From the NCBI RefSeq assembly GCF_004004555.2, contig NZ_SACP01000039.1, forward strand, positions 1 to 55,394: a stretch of 55,394 nucleotides of DNA. The letters are read 5' to 3'. Below the pieces are notes generated by a model, which saw only the letters and a program-made list of their open reading frames with translations, was not told the DNA's origin and ran no database searches. The translations under genes and the position numbers were made by a program. Shown here in pieces: positions 1 to 7,846 of this stretch; positions within the stretch are counted from its first letter, which is position 1, and every line of letters starts with the position of its first letter. This DNA is from Methylobacterium oryzihabitans. Lineage in GTDB: Bacteria; Pseudomonadota; Alphaproteobacteria; Rhizobiales; Beijerinckiaceae.

Positions 1-381
1 CCCGCGGCGACGCTGGCGGCCGCCGGCTACCGCGTCGCGGCCTGGACCGCCTACGCGGCGCGGGCGCTGCCGGCCCTGCCGGAGGCGGTCGCCGACGCCC
101 TGCGCGACGGGTGCCTCGATGCCGTCCTGCACTATTCCCGCCGCAGCGCCGCGGTCGCGCTCGGCCTCGCCGAGGCCGCCGGGCACGGCGCCGCCTTCGC
201 CCGGCTGGTCCATGCCTGCCTGTCGGCGGACGTCGCCGCCCCCCTGGTCGCCGCGGGCGTGGCGTCCCATGTCGTCGCGGCAAGGCCGGAGGAGGACGCG
301 CTTCTGGACGCGCTGTTCTCCGGCCGCCGCGGCATGTCGGTCGTCCGTCCGGTCTCGCGCACCGGCGGGCAGCGATGCTAA
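1..381 (+). CDS. hemD: Uroporphyrinogen-III synthase, C-terminal part (truncated by window edge)
   Basis: Frame 1 is open from the first base to TAA at 379-381 and gives 126 residues. The sequence fits the second half of HemD, which cyclises hydroxymethylbilane to uroporphyrinogen III in cytoplasmic tetrapyrrole synthesis. The segment around LHYSRRSAAVAL matches the family's 'SxRSA' substrate-pocket region, followed by a helix-rich ALxxAG..VVAA tail. It lies upstream of a mitofilin-like gene and hemY, the usual alphaproteobacterial order. HemD sequences are poorly conserved, so the call rests on this motif together with the context. The start lies outside the window. Confidence 0.8.
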   Translation, partial: PAATLAAAGYRVAAWTAYAARALPALPEAVADALRDGCLDAVLHYSRRSAAVALGLAEAAGHGAAFARLVHACLSADVAAPLVAAGVASHVVAARPEEDALLDALFSGRRGMSVVRPVSRTGGQRC

Positions 382-503
382 GGACGACGGATCAGAGCGC
401 GGCCGGACGCCGGCGGACCCCGTCCGCCCGAGCCGCGGCACAACCGGACCGGGGGGCGGTCGCCCGACCCCCGGCCCCAACGCAGTCGTGAGGAACTTCG
501 GCC

Positions 504-2666
504 GTGACCCCATCCGACAAGGACCCGAAGGATGCCCGCAACCGTCCCGGCGGCCGGGGCGACAACCCGGCCGACGGACCGATCATCGACCTGAAGGCGA
601 ACCGGATCGGCGAGACGCCCAAGGGAGCGACCGCCGGGCCCGCGCCGACAGGCGCCAAGGGTCCGGAGGCGGCCAAGGCGCCGGACTCCGCAACGGCCGG
701 CAAGGGCCCCGGCGCCCCGCCGCCGAAGCCGGGCGAGACGCGGCCCGGCGACGGCAGGCCAGCCGCGGCGCCGTCCACCGGGCCGGCGGGCACGCCGCTC
801 GGCACCACGGCCACCGCCGGAGCCGCCGCCTCGAAGCCCGGCGACAAGCCGGCCGAGCCGGGCAAGGACGCGCCGAAGCCCGCTCCGGGCACGGGCACGC
901 CGGGCACGGCCACCCCGGCCCCGGGCGCGACCGCCGCGACCCCGCCGAAGCCGGGCGAGCCGCCCAAGCCCGCGGCCGCTTCCTCGGCCTCGTCCTCGTC
1001 GTCCATCTCCTCGACCATTGCGCCGAAGCCCGGCGTCGTGCCGCCGGCGGGGACGCCGGCCGGTGCCAAGCCCGGCGAAACCCTCAAGCCCGGCGAGGCC
1101 CTCAAGCCCGGCGTTCCGCCCACCGGTGCGACGCCCCCGGGCGGCACCGTGCCGGCCGGCGCGACCGGACCCAAGCCCGCCACGGTGCCGGCCTCCGGCC
1201 CGGCTGCCGGCAAGGCCGAACCGGGCAAGCCCGGACCGGCGAAGACCGAATCCGGCCTTCCGGCCGACCCGCCGAAGGCCGCGACCCCGGCCGCTGCCCC
1301 GGTCCGCCGCGGTCCCGGCTTCGGCTCGGTGCTGGCCGCCTCGCTGCTCGGCGGGGTCGCGGGCGCCGGCCTGCTCTACGCCGCCCTCGTCTACGGGCCG
1401 GCCTACGGCCTCAACCTGAAGGCGCTCGCCCCCGACACGACGGCGAGCGATCAGCGTCTCGCCGCCCTCGACCAGCGCCTCGCCGCGCTGGCGCCGCGCG
1501 AGAGCGTCCAGGCCCTCGACCGCCGGGTCGCCGCCGCCGAGACCGCCCTGCGGCCGCTGCCGGACGCGGTGCGCGGCGCCGAGGCCGCGGCCCAGGCCGC
1601 CTCCGAACGGGCCGCCGAGGCCCTGAAGAAGGCCGAGGCGGTGCCGGCTCCCGTGCCGGCGCCCACCCCCGCGCCGGTTCCGGCGCCCGCCCCGACGCCA
1701 CCGGCTCCTGTGGCCGCCGCCCCCGCCTCGGCGGCGCTCCAGGCCCGGTTCGACGGCCTCGACAAGCGCCTCGCCGAGCTGCAGGGCCGGATCGACAATC
1801 CGGAGCTGCGCGCGAAGCTCGACGGGCTGTCCCAGGCGGTCTCGGGGCTCCAGGGCCGGGTCGCGGACGCGGCCGGGCTGGGGACCCGCCTCGACGGGCT
1901 CGACCGCGGCCTCAAGGCGTTCCAGACCGAGATCGGCAACCGCGCCAGCGCCAACCAGACGGCGATCCAGGAGACCGACAAGGCGCTCGGCCAGCGCCTC
2001 GACGGGCTGAAGCAGGCGCTCGAGGCCCAGGGCAAGGCGCAGGACCAGCGCCTCGCCGACCTCGCCAAGGACGTCTCCGGGCGGGCGGATGCCGGCGCGC
2101 TCAAGGCCGGCCTGCGGGTGGTCGCGGCCGACCGGATCGCCGGGGCGCTCGCCTTCGGCACCCCCTACGCCGACGCCCTCGCGGCGCTCAGGCAGCTCGA
2201 TCCCGGGCCGGGCGCCAACCTCGCCGCCCTCGAACCCTACGCGGCGAACGGCGCGCCCACCGCGGCCCGGCTGGCGCAGGAGTTCCAGCCGGTGGCGGCG
2301 AAGATCGAGGCCGACGCCAAGGCGGCGCAGCAGCGGGCGGTGGCCGAGCGCGGCAGCTTCACCGACCGCCTGTCCAGCATGGCCGAGTCGATCGTCTCGG
2401 TGCGCAAGGTCGGCAGCCCCGCCCCCGGCGCCGGGGCGTCCGCGGCAGCCGCCCCCGAGGAGACCGGCGTGGCGCGGGTGCAGGAGGCGCTCGACCGCGG
2501 CGCGATCCCCGACGCGGTCAAGGCCTTCGACGCCCTGCCTGCGGCAAGCCGCGACGCCGCCGCCGAGTTCGGCAAGCGGCTGAAGGCCCGCGCCGCCGCC
2601 GGCGACGCCGCCCGCTCGCTGCTGGCCTCGACCTTCGGCGGCCTGACCGGCACGCCGACCCGCTGA
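504..2666 (+). CDS. Mitofilin / Mic60-like inner-membrane protein (COG4223 type)
   Basis: This 720-residue protein starts at GTG 504. Residues 1-265 are low-complexity and rich in Pro, Ala, Gly, Lys and Thr. A single membrane segment follows at about 272-296 (GFGSVLAASLLGGVAGAGLL), then coiled-coil stretches with repeated LDxRLAxL heptads, a second Pro/Ala linker near 378-405, and a C-terminal mitofilin-like region near 520-710. This architecture and the position between hemD and hemY match the alphaproteobacterial homologue of mitochondrial MICOS subunit Mic60, which shapes intracytoplasmic membranes. The exact role in this organism is inferred. The N-terminal tract looks long for the family. 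Confidence 0.8.
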   Translation: MTPSDKDPKDARNRPGGRGDNPADGPIIDLKANRIGETPKGATAGPAPTGAKGPEAAKAPDSATAGKGPGAPPPKPGETRPGDGRPAAAPSTGPAGTPLGTTATAGAAASKPGDKPAEPGKDAPKPAPGTGTPGTATPAPGATAATPPKPGEPPKPAAASSASSSSSISSTIAPKPGVVPPAGTPAGAKPGETLKPGEALKPGVPPTGATPPGGTVPAGATGPKPATVPASGPAAGKAEPGKPGPAKTESGLPADPPKAATPAAAPVRRGPGFGSVLAASLLGGVAGAGLLYAALVYGPAYGLNLKALAPDTTASDQRLAALDQRLAALAPRESVQALDRRVAAAETALRPLPDAVRGAEAAAQAASERAAEALKKAEAVPAPVPAPTPAPVPAPAPTPPAPVAAAPASAALQARFDGLDKRLAELQGRIDNPELRAKLDGLSQAVSGLQGRVADAAGLGTRLDGLDRGLKAFQTEIGNRASANQTAIQETDKALGQRLDGLKQALEAQGKAQDQRLADLAKDVSGRADAGALKAGLRVVAADRIAGALAFGTPYADALAALRQLDPGPGANLAALEPYAANGAPTAARLAQEFQPVAAKIEADAKAAQQRAVAERGSFTDRLSSMAESIVSVRKVGSPAPGAGASAAAAPEETGVARVQEALDRGAIPDAVKAFDALPAASRDAAAEFGKRLKARAAAGDAARSLLASTFGGLTGTPTR

Positions 2667-2820
2667 CCTGCGGAGCCTGCGGCTCCGTTCGCACCACCCC
2701 GCACGGCCGGACCGGCGGCGCTCCGTCGGCGCCCGGTCCGGCGCACCATGGATCCAGGGGCCGCTGCCCCGCCCCGCGGCCCCTGACGGGCGGGGCAGAC
2801 CTTGAGGAGTTGATCGACCG

Positions 2821-4410
2821 ATGTGGCGCGCTCTCGCCTTCCTGGCCCTTCTGGCCCTGGCCGCCTTCGGGGCGGTCTGGCTCGCCGACCGCCCCGGCGT
2901 CGTGACCGTGACCTGGGGCGGCTACGAGCTGGCGACCAGCCTCGCGGCGGCGCTGGTCGGCGTCCTGGTCCTCGCGGTGGTCCTCGGCTTCGTCTGGGCG
3001 ATCGTCCGCGGCGTCCTGCACCTGCCCGAGCGGATGACCCGCGCCGGGCGCGAGCGGCGCCGGGCCCGCGGCTACGCCGCCCTGTCGCGCGGCATGGTCG
3101 CGGTCGGCTCCGGCGACCCGATCGCGGCCCGCCGCCACGCCGGCGAGGCCGAGCGCCTGCTCGGCCACGAGCCGCTGGCGCTGCTGCTCAAGGCCCAGGC
3201 GGCGCAGATCTCCGGCGACCGCGCCGGGGCCGAGCGGGCGTTCCAGCGCATGGTCGACGACCCGGAGACCCGGGTGCTCGGCCTGCGCGGCCTGTTCGTC
3301 GAGGCGCGGCGGCAGAACGACGAGGGCACCGCCCGGGCCTACGCCCTGGAGGCGGCGCGCCTCGCCCCGAGCGTGTCCTGGGCCAACGAGGCGGTGCTGG
3401 AGGCGCAATGCGCCGACCGCGACTGGGACGGCGCCCTCGACCAGCTCGCCCGCCGCACCTCCGGCGGCCTCGTCGACAAGGCCGCGGCGCGGCGCCAGCG
3501 GGCGGTGCTGCTCACCGCCAGCGCCCTCGACCGCGAGGCCGGCGACCCGGAGCGAGCCCTCGCCCAGGCCCGCGAGGCGACGAAGCTCGCCCCCGAACTG
3601 GTGCCGGCGGCGGCGGTGGCCGGCCGCCTGCTCGCCCGCCGCGGCGACCTCAAGCGCGGCGCCCGCGTGGTCGAGGCGGCGTGGCGCGCCAACCCGCATC
3701 CCGACCTCGCCAAGGTCTATCTCGAATTGCGGACGGGTGATTCGAGCCGCGACCGCCTCGCCCGGGCCGAGACCCTCGCGCGGCTGTCGTCGTGGCACCC
3801 GGAATCGCGCTTCGCCATCGCCCGGGCCGCCCTGGAGGCGCGGGAATTCGGCCGCGCCCGCGACGTGCTGGCGCCGCTCCTCACCGACGGCCCGACACGG
3901 CGCGTCTACCGGCTGATGGCCGAGATCGAGGAGGCCGAGAACGGCCGCGGCAGCGTCCGCGCCCGCGAGTGGCAGTCGCGCGCCGCCAACGCCCAGCGCG
4001 ATCCGGCCTGGTGCGCCGACGGCTTCGTCTCGGAGCGCTGGGCGCCGGTCTCGCCGGTCTCGGGCCGGCTCGACGCCTTCGTGTGGCAGACCCCGCCCGA
4101 ACTCCTCGCCGCGGTTCCCGGCGACGACCACGACCACGACCCGGAGCCCGCCGCGCCGGAGGTTCTCGGGGCACCGGCCAAGCCGCTGCCGCCGGCGGCT
4201 CCCGCCGCTCCCGCACCGGCTCCGGCGCCTGCGCCCGCCGCGGCGAGCGTGCCTCCGGCTGCGGCCCCGCTGGCGAACGGCAAGGACACGGCCGGTCCGA
4301 AGCCCGCGACCGCCGGCACCGCGCCGATCCAGCCGGCCTCGCCGACCCCGGTCGTGCTGCCGCATCCGAAGAAGCCGGATGAGACGGCGCCCGCCCGCAA
4401 GGCGGTGTGA
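2821..4410 (+). CDS. hemY: HemY-family TPR membrane protein
   Basis: This 529-residue protein begins MWRALAFLALLALAAFGAVW. It has two N-terminal membrane helices (about 1-20 and 40-65), the HemY N-domain signature WLADRPG..TWGGYE, and then TPR-like helical repeats (ALLLKAQAAQISGD, ARAYALEAARLAP, ALAQAREATKLAPEL) to about residue 390. The last 130 residues are a Pro/Ala tail. An AGGAG ribosome site lies 11 bases before ATG. HemY is encoded next to hemC/D in proteobacteria but is not a protoporphyrinogen oxidase; its role in haem synthesis is still indirect. The 154-base gap to the preceding gene holds GC-rich inverted repeats but no obvious gene. Confidence 0.85.
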   Translation: MWRALAFLALLALAAFGAVWLADRPGVVTVTWGGYELATSLAAALVGVLVLAVVLGFVWAIVRGVLHLPERMTRAGRERRRARGYAALSRGMVAVGSGDPIAARRHAGEAERLLGHEPLALLLKAQAAQISGDRAGAERAFQRMVDDPETRVLGLRGLFVEARRQNDEGTARAYALEAARLAPSVSWANEAVLEAQCADRDWDGALDQLARRTSGGLVDKAAARRQRAVLLTASALDREAGDPERALAQAREATKLAPELVPAAAVAGRLLARRGDLKRGARVVEAAWRANPHPDLAKVYLELRTGDSSRDRLARAETLARLSSWHPESRFAIARAALEAREFGRARDVLAPLLTDGPTRRVYRLMAEIEEAENGRGSVRAREWQSRAANAQRDPAWCADGFVSERWAPVSPVSGRLDAFVWQTPPELLAAVPGDDHDHDPEPAAPEVLGAPAKPLPPAAPAAPAPAPAPAPAAASVPPAAAPLANGKDTAGPKPATAGTAPIQPASPTPVVLPHPKKPDETAPARKAV

Positions 4411-4429
4411 GCCGGACGGTGCCGGCCGA

Positions 4430-4615
4430 ACCCTCCTCCCTCTGCGGGGGAGGGTGCCCGGCGGAGGCCGGGCGGGAGAGGGGAACGCGACGTTTCAGAA
4501 CGTAGCGCTCTTCATCAAGGCCGCGACCTTCCGGAAGCGTGGCGCCCCTCTCGGCGGGACTACGTCCCGCTGCGATCGCCTCGCTCGCCACCCTCCCCCG
4601 CAGAGGGGGGAGGGT
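4430..4615. repeat. Family D intergenic repeat, copy 1 (MITE-like)
   Basis: The 186-base element between hemY and aceF has inverted ends: ACCCTCC-TCCCTCTGCGGGG on the left and CCCCCGCAGAGGGGGGAGGGT on the right. Inside lie GCCCGGCGGAGGCCGGGCGG and a CGGCGGGACTACGTCCCGC hairpin. A second copy is at 12154-12358, with the same ends and a related centre. No transposase is present. The remaining bases to the aceF start (4616-4800) show no other gene. Confidence 0.75.
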
Positions 4616-4800
4616 CGGCCGCGGCGCGTAGGACGGCCTGCTTCAAAAAACTGATGACACCCGCGACCGGCCGCGCAACGGGCCGGCGCTCCGGGGAAGG
4701 ACAGCGCCCCCGTCCCGATCGCCCTTCGCGGATCGGGCGGCTCCCGCGGCGCGGCCTCGTCCCCGACCCGACCCCGCGACGCGAACGAGAGCCGGTTCCC

Positions 4801-6066
4801 ATGACCTCCCGCCTCCAGGTGGCCCTGCCCGACATCGGCGACTTCAAGGACGTCCCGGTGATCGAACTCCTGGCGAAGCCCGGCGACCGGATCGCCGTCG
4901 ACGACCTGCTCGTCAGCATCGAATCGGACAAGGCGACGATGGAGGTGCCCTCGCCGGTCGCCGGAATCGTCGCCGAGTGGCTGGTCGCGGTCGGCGATCG
5001 GGTGTCGACCGGCACGCCGATCGTGACCGTCGACGTGACCGGCGAGGCGCCCGGGCCGGTCCCCGCCGCCCCGCCCGCCCCCGAGCCGCCGATTCCGGTG
5101 CCCGCCCCGGCCACGCCGCCCGCCGCTGCCCCGCCGGTGCCGGGCACCGGCGGCGAGGTCCACGCCTCGCCCTCGGTCCGCGCCTATGCCCGGGAACTCG
5201 GCGTCGCCCTCGACGCGGTCCGGCCCAGCGGTCCGGCCGGACGGGTGCTGCGCGAGGACGTGCAGGCCTTCGTGCGCGGCGCCTTCGACGCACCGCCTAC
5301 ACCCCAGCCGGCATCGCCCGCTCCGGCGGCGCCGGTCCCGCCCGCACCCGCGGCCCCGACGCCCGACCCGGCGCGGTTCGGGCCGGTGCGGCGCGAGTCG
5401 CTGTCGCGCATCCAGCAGATCTCCGGCGCCGTGCTGGCGCGCAACTGGGCCCAGATCCCGCACGTCACCAACTTCGACCACGCCGACGTCACCGAGACCG
5501 AGGCGCTCCGGGTCGCCCTCAACGGCGACGCCCGGCCGGGGGCGGCCAAGATCACGATGGTCGCCTTCCTCATCAAGGCGTCGGCGGTGGCGCTGCGGGC
5601 CTTCCCGCGCTTCAACGCCGTTCTCGACGGCGCCGACCTGATCCTGCGCGAGTACGTCCATGTCGGCTTCGCCGCCGACACGCCGCGCGGGCTGCTGGTG
5701 CCGGTGGTGCGCGACGCCGACCGCAAGGGGCTCGGCCAGATCGCCGACGAGATGGCGGTTCTGGCGGAGAAGGCCCGCGCCGGGACGCTGGCGCCGGCCG
5801 AGATGCAGGGCGGGAGCTTTTCGGTGTCGTCGCTCGGCGGCATCGGCGGCGACGGCTTCACGCCGATCATCAACGCGCCCGAGGTGGCGATCCTCGGCGC
5901 CGCCCGCTCCCGGATCGAGCCGGTCTGGGACGGGGCGCTGTTCCAGCCGCGGCTGATCCTGCCGCTCAGCCTGTCGTGGGACCACCGGGTGGTCGACGGC
6001 GCCGCCGCCGCCCGCTTCCTGCGCCACCTCGCGACGGTGCTGGAGGACGTGCGGCGGGCGGCCTGA
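4801..6066 (+). CDS. aceF: Pyruvate dehydrogenase E2, dihydrolipoamide acetyltransferase
   Basis: The 421-residue protein transfers acetyl groups from E1 to CoA in the pyruvate dehydrogenase complex. Domain order is visible: one lipoyl domain (1-80) with the lipoylated Lys44 in ESDKATME; a Pro/Ala linker; an E3/E1-binding domain near 120-158 (ASPSVRAYARELGV..GPAGRVLREDV); a second linker; and the catalytic domain ending in DHRVVDGA, with His395 as active base. ATG 4801 was chosen because the lipoyl fold starts immediately there; upstream in-frame sequence is Arg/Pro-rich repeat DNA. The matching AceE-type E1 lies 6 kb away on the other strand. No lpd gene is in the window. Confidence 0.9.
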   Translation: MTSRLQVALPDIGDFKDVPVIELLAKPGDRIAVDDLLVSIESDKATMEVPSPVAGIVAEWLVAVGDRVSTGTPIVTVDVTGEAPGPVPAAPPAPEPPIPVPAPATPPAAAPPVPGTGGEVHASPSVRAYARELGVALDAVRPSGPAGRVLREDVQAFVRGAFDAPPTPQPASPAPAAPVPPAPAAPTPDPARFGPVRRESLSRIQQISGAVLARNWAQIPHVTNFDHADVTETEALRVALNGDARPGAAKITMVAFLIKASAVALRAFPRFNAVLDGADLILREYVHVGFAADTPRGLLVPVVRDADRKGLGQIADEMAVLAEKARAGTLAPAEMQGGSFSVSSLGGIGGDGFTPIINAPEVAILGAARSRIEPVWDGALFQPRLILPLSLSWDHRVVDGAAAARFLRHLATVLEDVRRAA

Positions 6067-6078
6067 CCGGCGCCCCGG

Positions 6079-6657
6079 CTACACGTCCTGGCGCGGCAGC
6101 ATCCGCCCGAGCAGGCCGTCGCGGCGGATCGCGACGTGCCAGGCGGTGGCCAGCACGTGCAGAGCGACCAGGGCGTAGACCGCGAACTGGCCGGCGAGAT
6201 GGATCTGCCGCGCGACGCTCGACAGCGCCTCGTCCTTCGGCAGTGCCGGGATCGGGAAGAGGTAGAAGTACTGGGTCACGTTGCCGGCCGCCGCCGACAG
6301 CAGGTAGCCGCTGACCGGCATCGCGAGGAAGATCGCGTAGAGCAGCCAGTGGTTGATGCGGCCGAGCACGGTGAGGGTGCGCGGCACGTAGACCTCGGGC
6401 GGGGCCGGGTTGAAGGCCCGCCACAGGATGCGGACGGCGACGATCGCGAAGATCGTGATGCCGACCGACTTGTGCATCGTGAAGACGTAGCCCTTCCAGG
6501 CCGAGTCCCGCGGCAGGCTGACCGCCACCCAGGCGAGGGGCAGCACCGCCAGGACGAGGAGGGCGGTGAGCCAGTGCAGCACCTGCGCCGTCGCGGTGTA
6601 GCGCGGCTGGTCGGCCAGGGACGGCGCCAGGGGCGGGCGCTGCGGCATGTCGAGCAT
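6079..6657 (-). CDS. cybB: Cytochrome b561 family protein
   Basis: About 192 residues with four membrane helices. It carries haem-ligand histidines typical of bacterial cytochrome b561: HW in helix 1 (VLHWLTALL), MHKSVG in helix 2, INHWLLYA in helix 3 and LHVLATAWH in helix 4. The family moves electrons between quinol and acceptors in the inner membrane. ATG 6657 (MLDMPQRPP) was chosen because AAGG sits eight bases before it; a start at 6702 is possible but lacks such a site. The gene converges with aceF, with 12 bases between their ends. Confidence 0.85.
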   Translation of the reverse strand: MLDMPQRPPLAPSLADQPRYTATAQVLHWLTALLVLAVLPLAWVAVSLPRDSAWKGYVFTMHKSVGITIFAIVAVRILWRAFNPAPPEVYVPRTLTVLGRINHWLLYAIFLAMPVSGYLLSAAAGNVTQYFYLFPIPALPKDEALSSVARQIHLAGQFAVYALVALHVLATAWHVAIRRDGLLGRMLPRQDV

Positions 6658-6799
6658 CTGGGGAACCTTCCCGGGAGAACGGGCGGAACCCGATCCCGCC
6701 ATCCTCCAAATCTAGGATGATTCCGATGAAAAGGGAGCCTGCGGCCCGGGCCGCAGGGGTGCCGGGGCGAAACCGCCCCCGCTTTCCACCGGCTCCGCG

Positions 6800-6947
6800 T
6801 CATACGATTTCGATTGATCGCTCGGCGCTCCCTGCGGGATCGCTGTCGCGATGCGAAAATCGGCTTCGCTCATGCGTGTGGAGCCTCCGGCTCCACCGCG
6901 CGGGCTCGCGAGTCGTTTTCCGGAAGGAATCTTCCGGAAAACGACTC
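6800..6947. repeat. Family B repeat, copy 1, with hairpin on a TGA stop codon
   Basis: This 148-base element has a perfect 17-bp terminal hairpin at 6910-6947 (GAGTCGTTTTCCGGAAG, loop GAAT, then the complement). The rest reads ATCGCT..TCGCGATGCG..TCGGCTTCGCTCATGCG, then TGTGGAGCCTCCGGCTCCA. The same layout recurs at 19703-19832 and 36745-36858. Here the hairpin's outer bases overlap the TGA stop (6946-6948 on the minus strand) of the TetR gene. The gap 6703-6799 also holds a 20-base perfect palindrome at 6738-6757 (CCTGCGGCCCGGGCCGCAGG). Confidence 0.8.
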
Positions 6948-7752
6948 AGATCGCGGCGGCCGGATCGCGGTCCTGCTCGTCCTCGGGGTCGCGCCGGCGT
7001 GGATTGCGGCGGCGTTCCATCAGGGTGCGGCCGAGCGCCCGGAACGGCGCGGTGAACCGGCGCACGTCGTCGGCCCGCTCCATGAACCGCTCGCCGTTGC
7101 GGATCTCGCGGTCGAGCCGCGCCATGGTGCGGGCGAGCGACGGGTCGTCGTCGTCGAGCCACGTCTCCATCGTGCGGGCGAAGGCGATCACCGTGCCCTG
7201 GAGCTTGAGCCCGCCGAGCGGTCCCTCGGTGGCGATGCCGGCGGAGGCGAGCATGAAGCGCTGCGAGTTGAGCGCGACGCCGTTGAGCGCCGCGAGGGCG
7301 AGCGGGTCGCCGCGCAGGGCGAACGCGATCCGCCGCAGGGCCGGCTTGTAGGGCGTCATCGCGTCGAGGCGGCGCATCAGCACGTCGAACAGCCGCTCCC
7401 GCGGCGGCTCGTCGGCGAGGTCGTCGCTCGATTCGGCCAGCACCTTGGCGTCGATCATGCGGGCGAAGCCGCCGAGCACCGCACCCTTCGACGGGAAGGC
7501 GTCGCGGAACTCGGCGAGGCTCACCCCGGCCTCGCGGGCGATGTCGGTGATCTCGATGTCGCTCCACGGCTGCTCGGCGGCGAGCCGCATCAGCGCCTCG
7601 ACGATCGCCTCCCGGGGCGGGCGGCCCGTCTTCGAGTTGGACGAGTCCGTCTTGGCCGAGTTCGTCTTGGCCGGGTCCGCCTTGGCCGAACCCGACTTGG
7701 AGGAGTTCGAGTCGGGAACCGGGTCCGGCGTCGTCTCGGGTGTCGTCACCAT
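6946..7752 (-). CDS. TetR/AcrR family transcriptional regulator
   Basis: A 268-residue protein. Residues 1-42 form an unusual Ser/Lys/Asp-rich leader made partly of 15-base DNA repeats. The TetR helix-turn-helix follows at about 43-95 (GRPPREAIVEALMRLAAEQPWSDIEITDIAREAGVS in order), then a helical ligand domain. TetR proteins are dimeric repressors that leave DNA on binding a small ligand. The ligand and targets cannot be read from the sequence; the flanking cytochrome b561 and proC genes are not obviously related. A shorter start after the leader is possible, but no in-frame ATG lies there. Confidence 0.8.
   Translation of the reverse strand: MVTTPETTPDPVPDSNSSKSGSAKADPAKTNSAKTDSSNSKTGRPPREAIVEALMRLAAEQPWSDIEITDIAREAGVSLAEFRDAFPSKGAVLGGFARMIDAKVLAESSDDLADEPPRERLFDVLMRRLDAMTPYKPALRRIAFALRGDPLALAALNGVALNSQRFMLASAGIATEGPLGGLKLQGTVIAFARTMETWLDDDDPSLARTMARLDREIRNGERFMERADDVRRFTAPFRALGRTLMERRRNPRRRDPEDEQDRDPAAAI
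7639..7698 (-). repeat. Four tandem 15-base repeats inside the TetR gene
   Basis: On the minus strand four consecutive 15-base units encode KSGSA, KADPA, KTNSA and KTDSS (residues 19-38 of the TetR protein). Each unit starts AAG and keeps a G/C-rich pattern with few changes. The array lengthens the N-terminal leader in front of the DNA-binding domain without changing frame, so copy number could vary between strains. Confidence 0.75.
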
Positions 7753-7846
7753 GGGGCTGCCTCCGCTGGCTTCAGGCCGTCCGTCATGCCGGTCATGTAG
7801 GCAGGGGAGGGCGGAACCGGCAGGGGGCGGGACGAAAGGACCCGCT

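Noticed and set aside
119..2905. A 928-residue open frame over the hemD/mitofilin region
   Set aside because: It is extremely rich in Arg, Gly and Pro with no recognisable domain. The overlapping frame encodes the mitofilin-like protein with a clear membrane segment, so this is a GC-rich shadow frame.
2518..4365. A 615-residue minus-strand open frame opposite hemY
   Set aside because: Arg/Gly/His-rich with no family features, and antisense to a well-supported hemY gene.
4379..4654. A short plus-strand open frame after hemY
   Set aside because: It is made of the family D repeat and has no protein features or ribosome site.
6910..6947. Family B hairpin as a classical rho-independent terminator
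   Set aside because: The stem is strong, but no run of T follows it on the strand of the upstream gene, so it is listed as a repeat and a termination role is left open.
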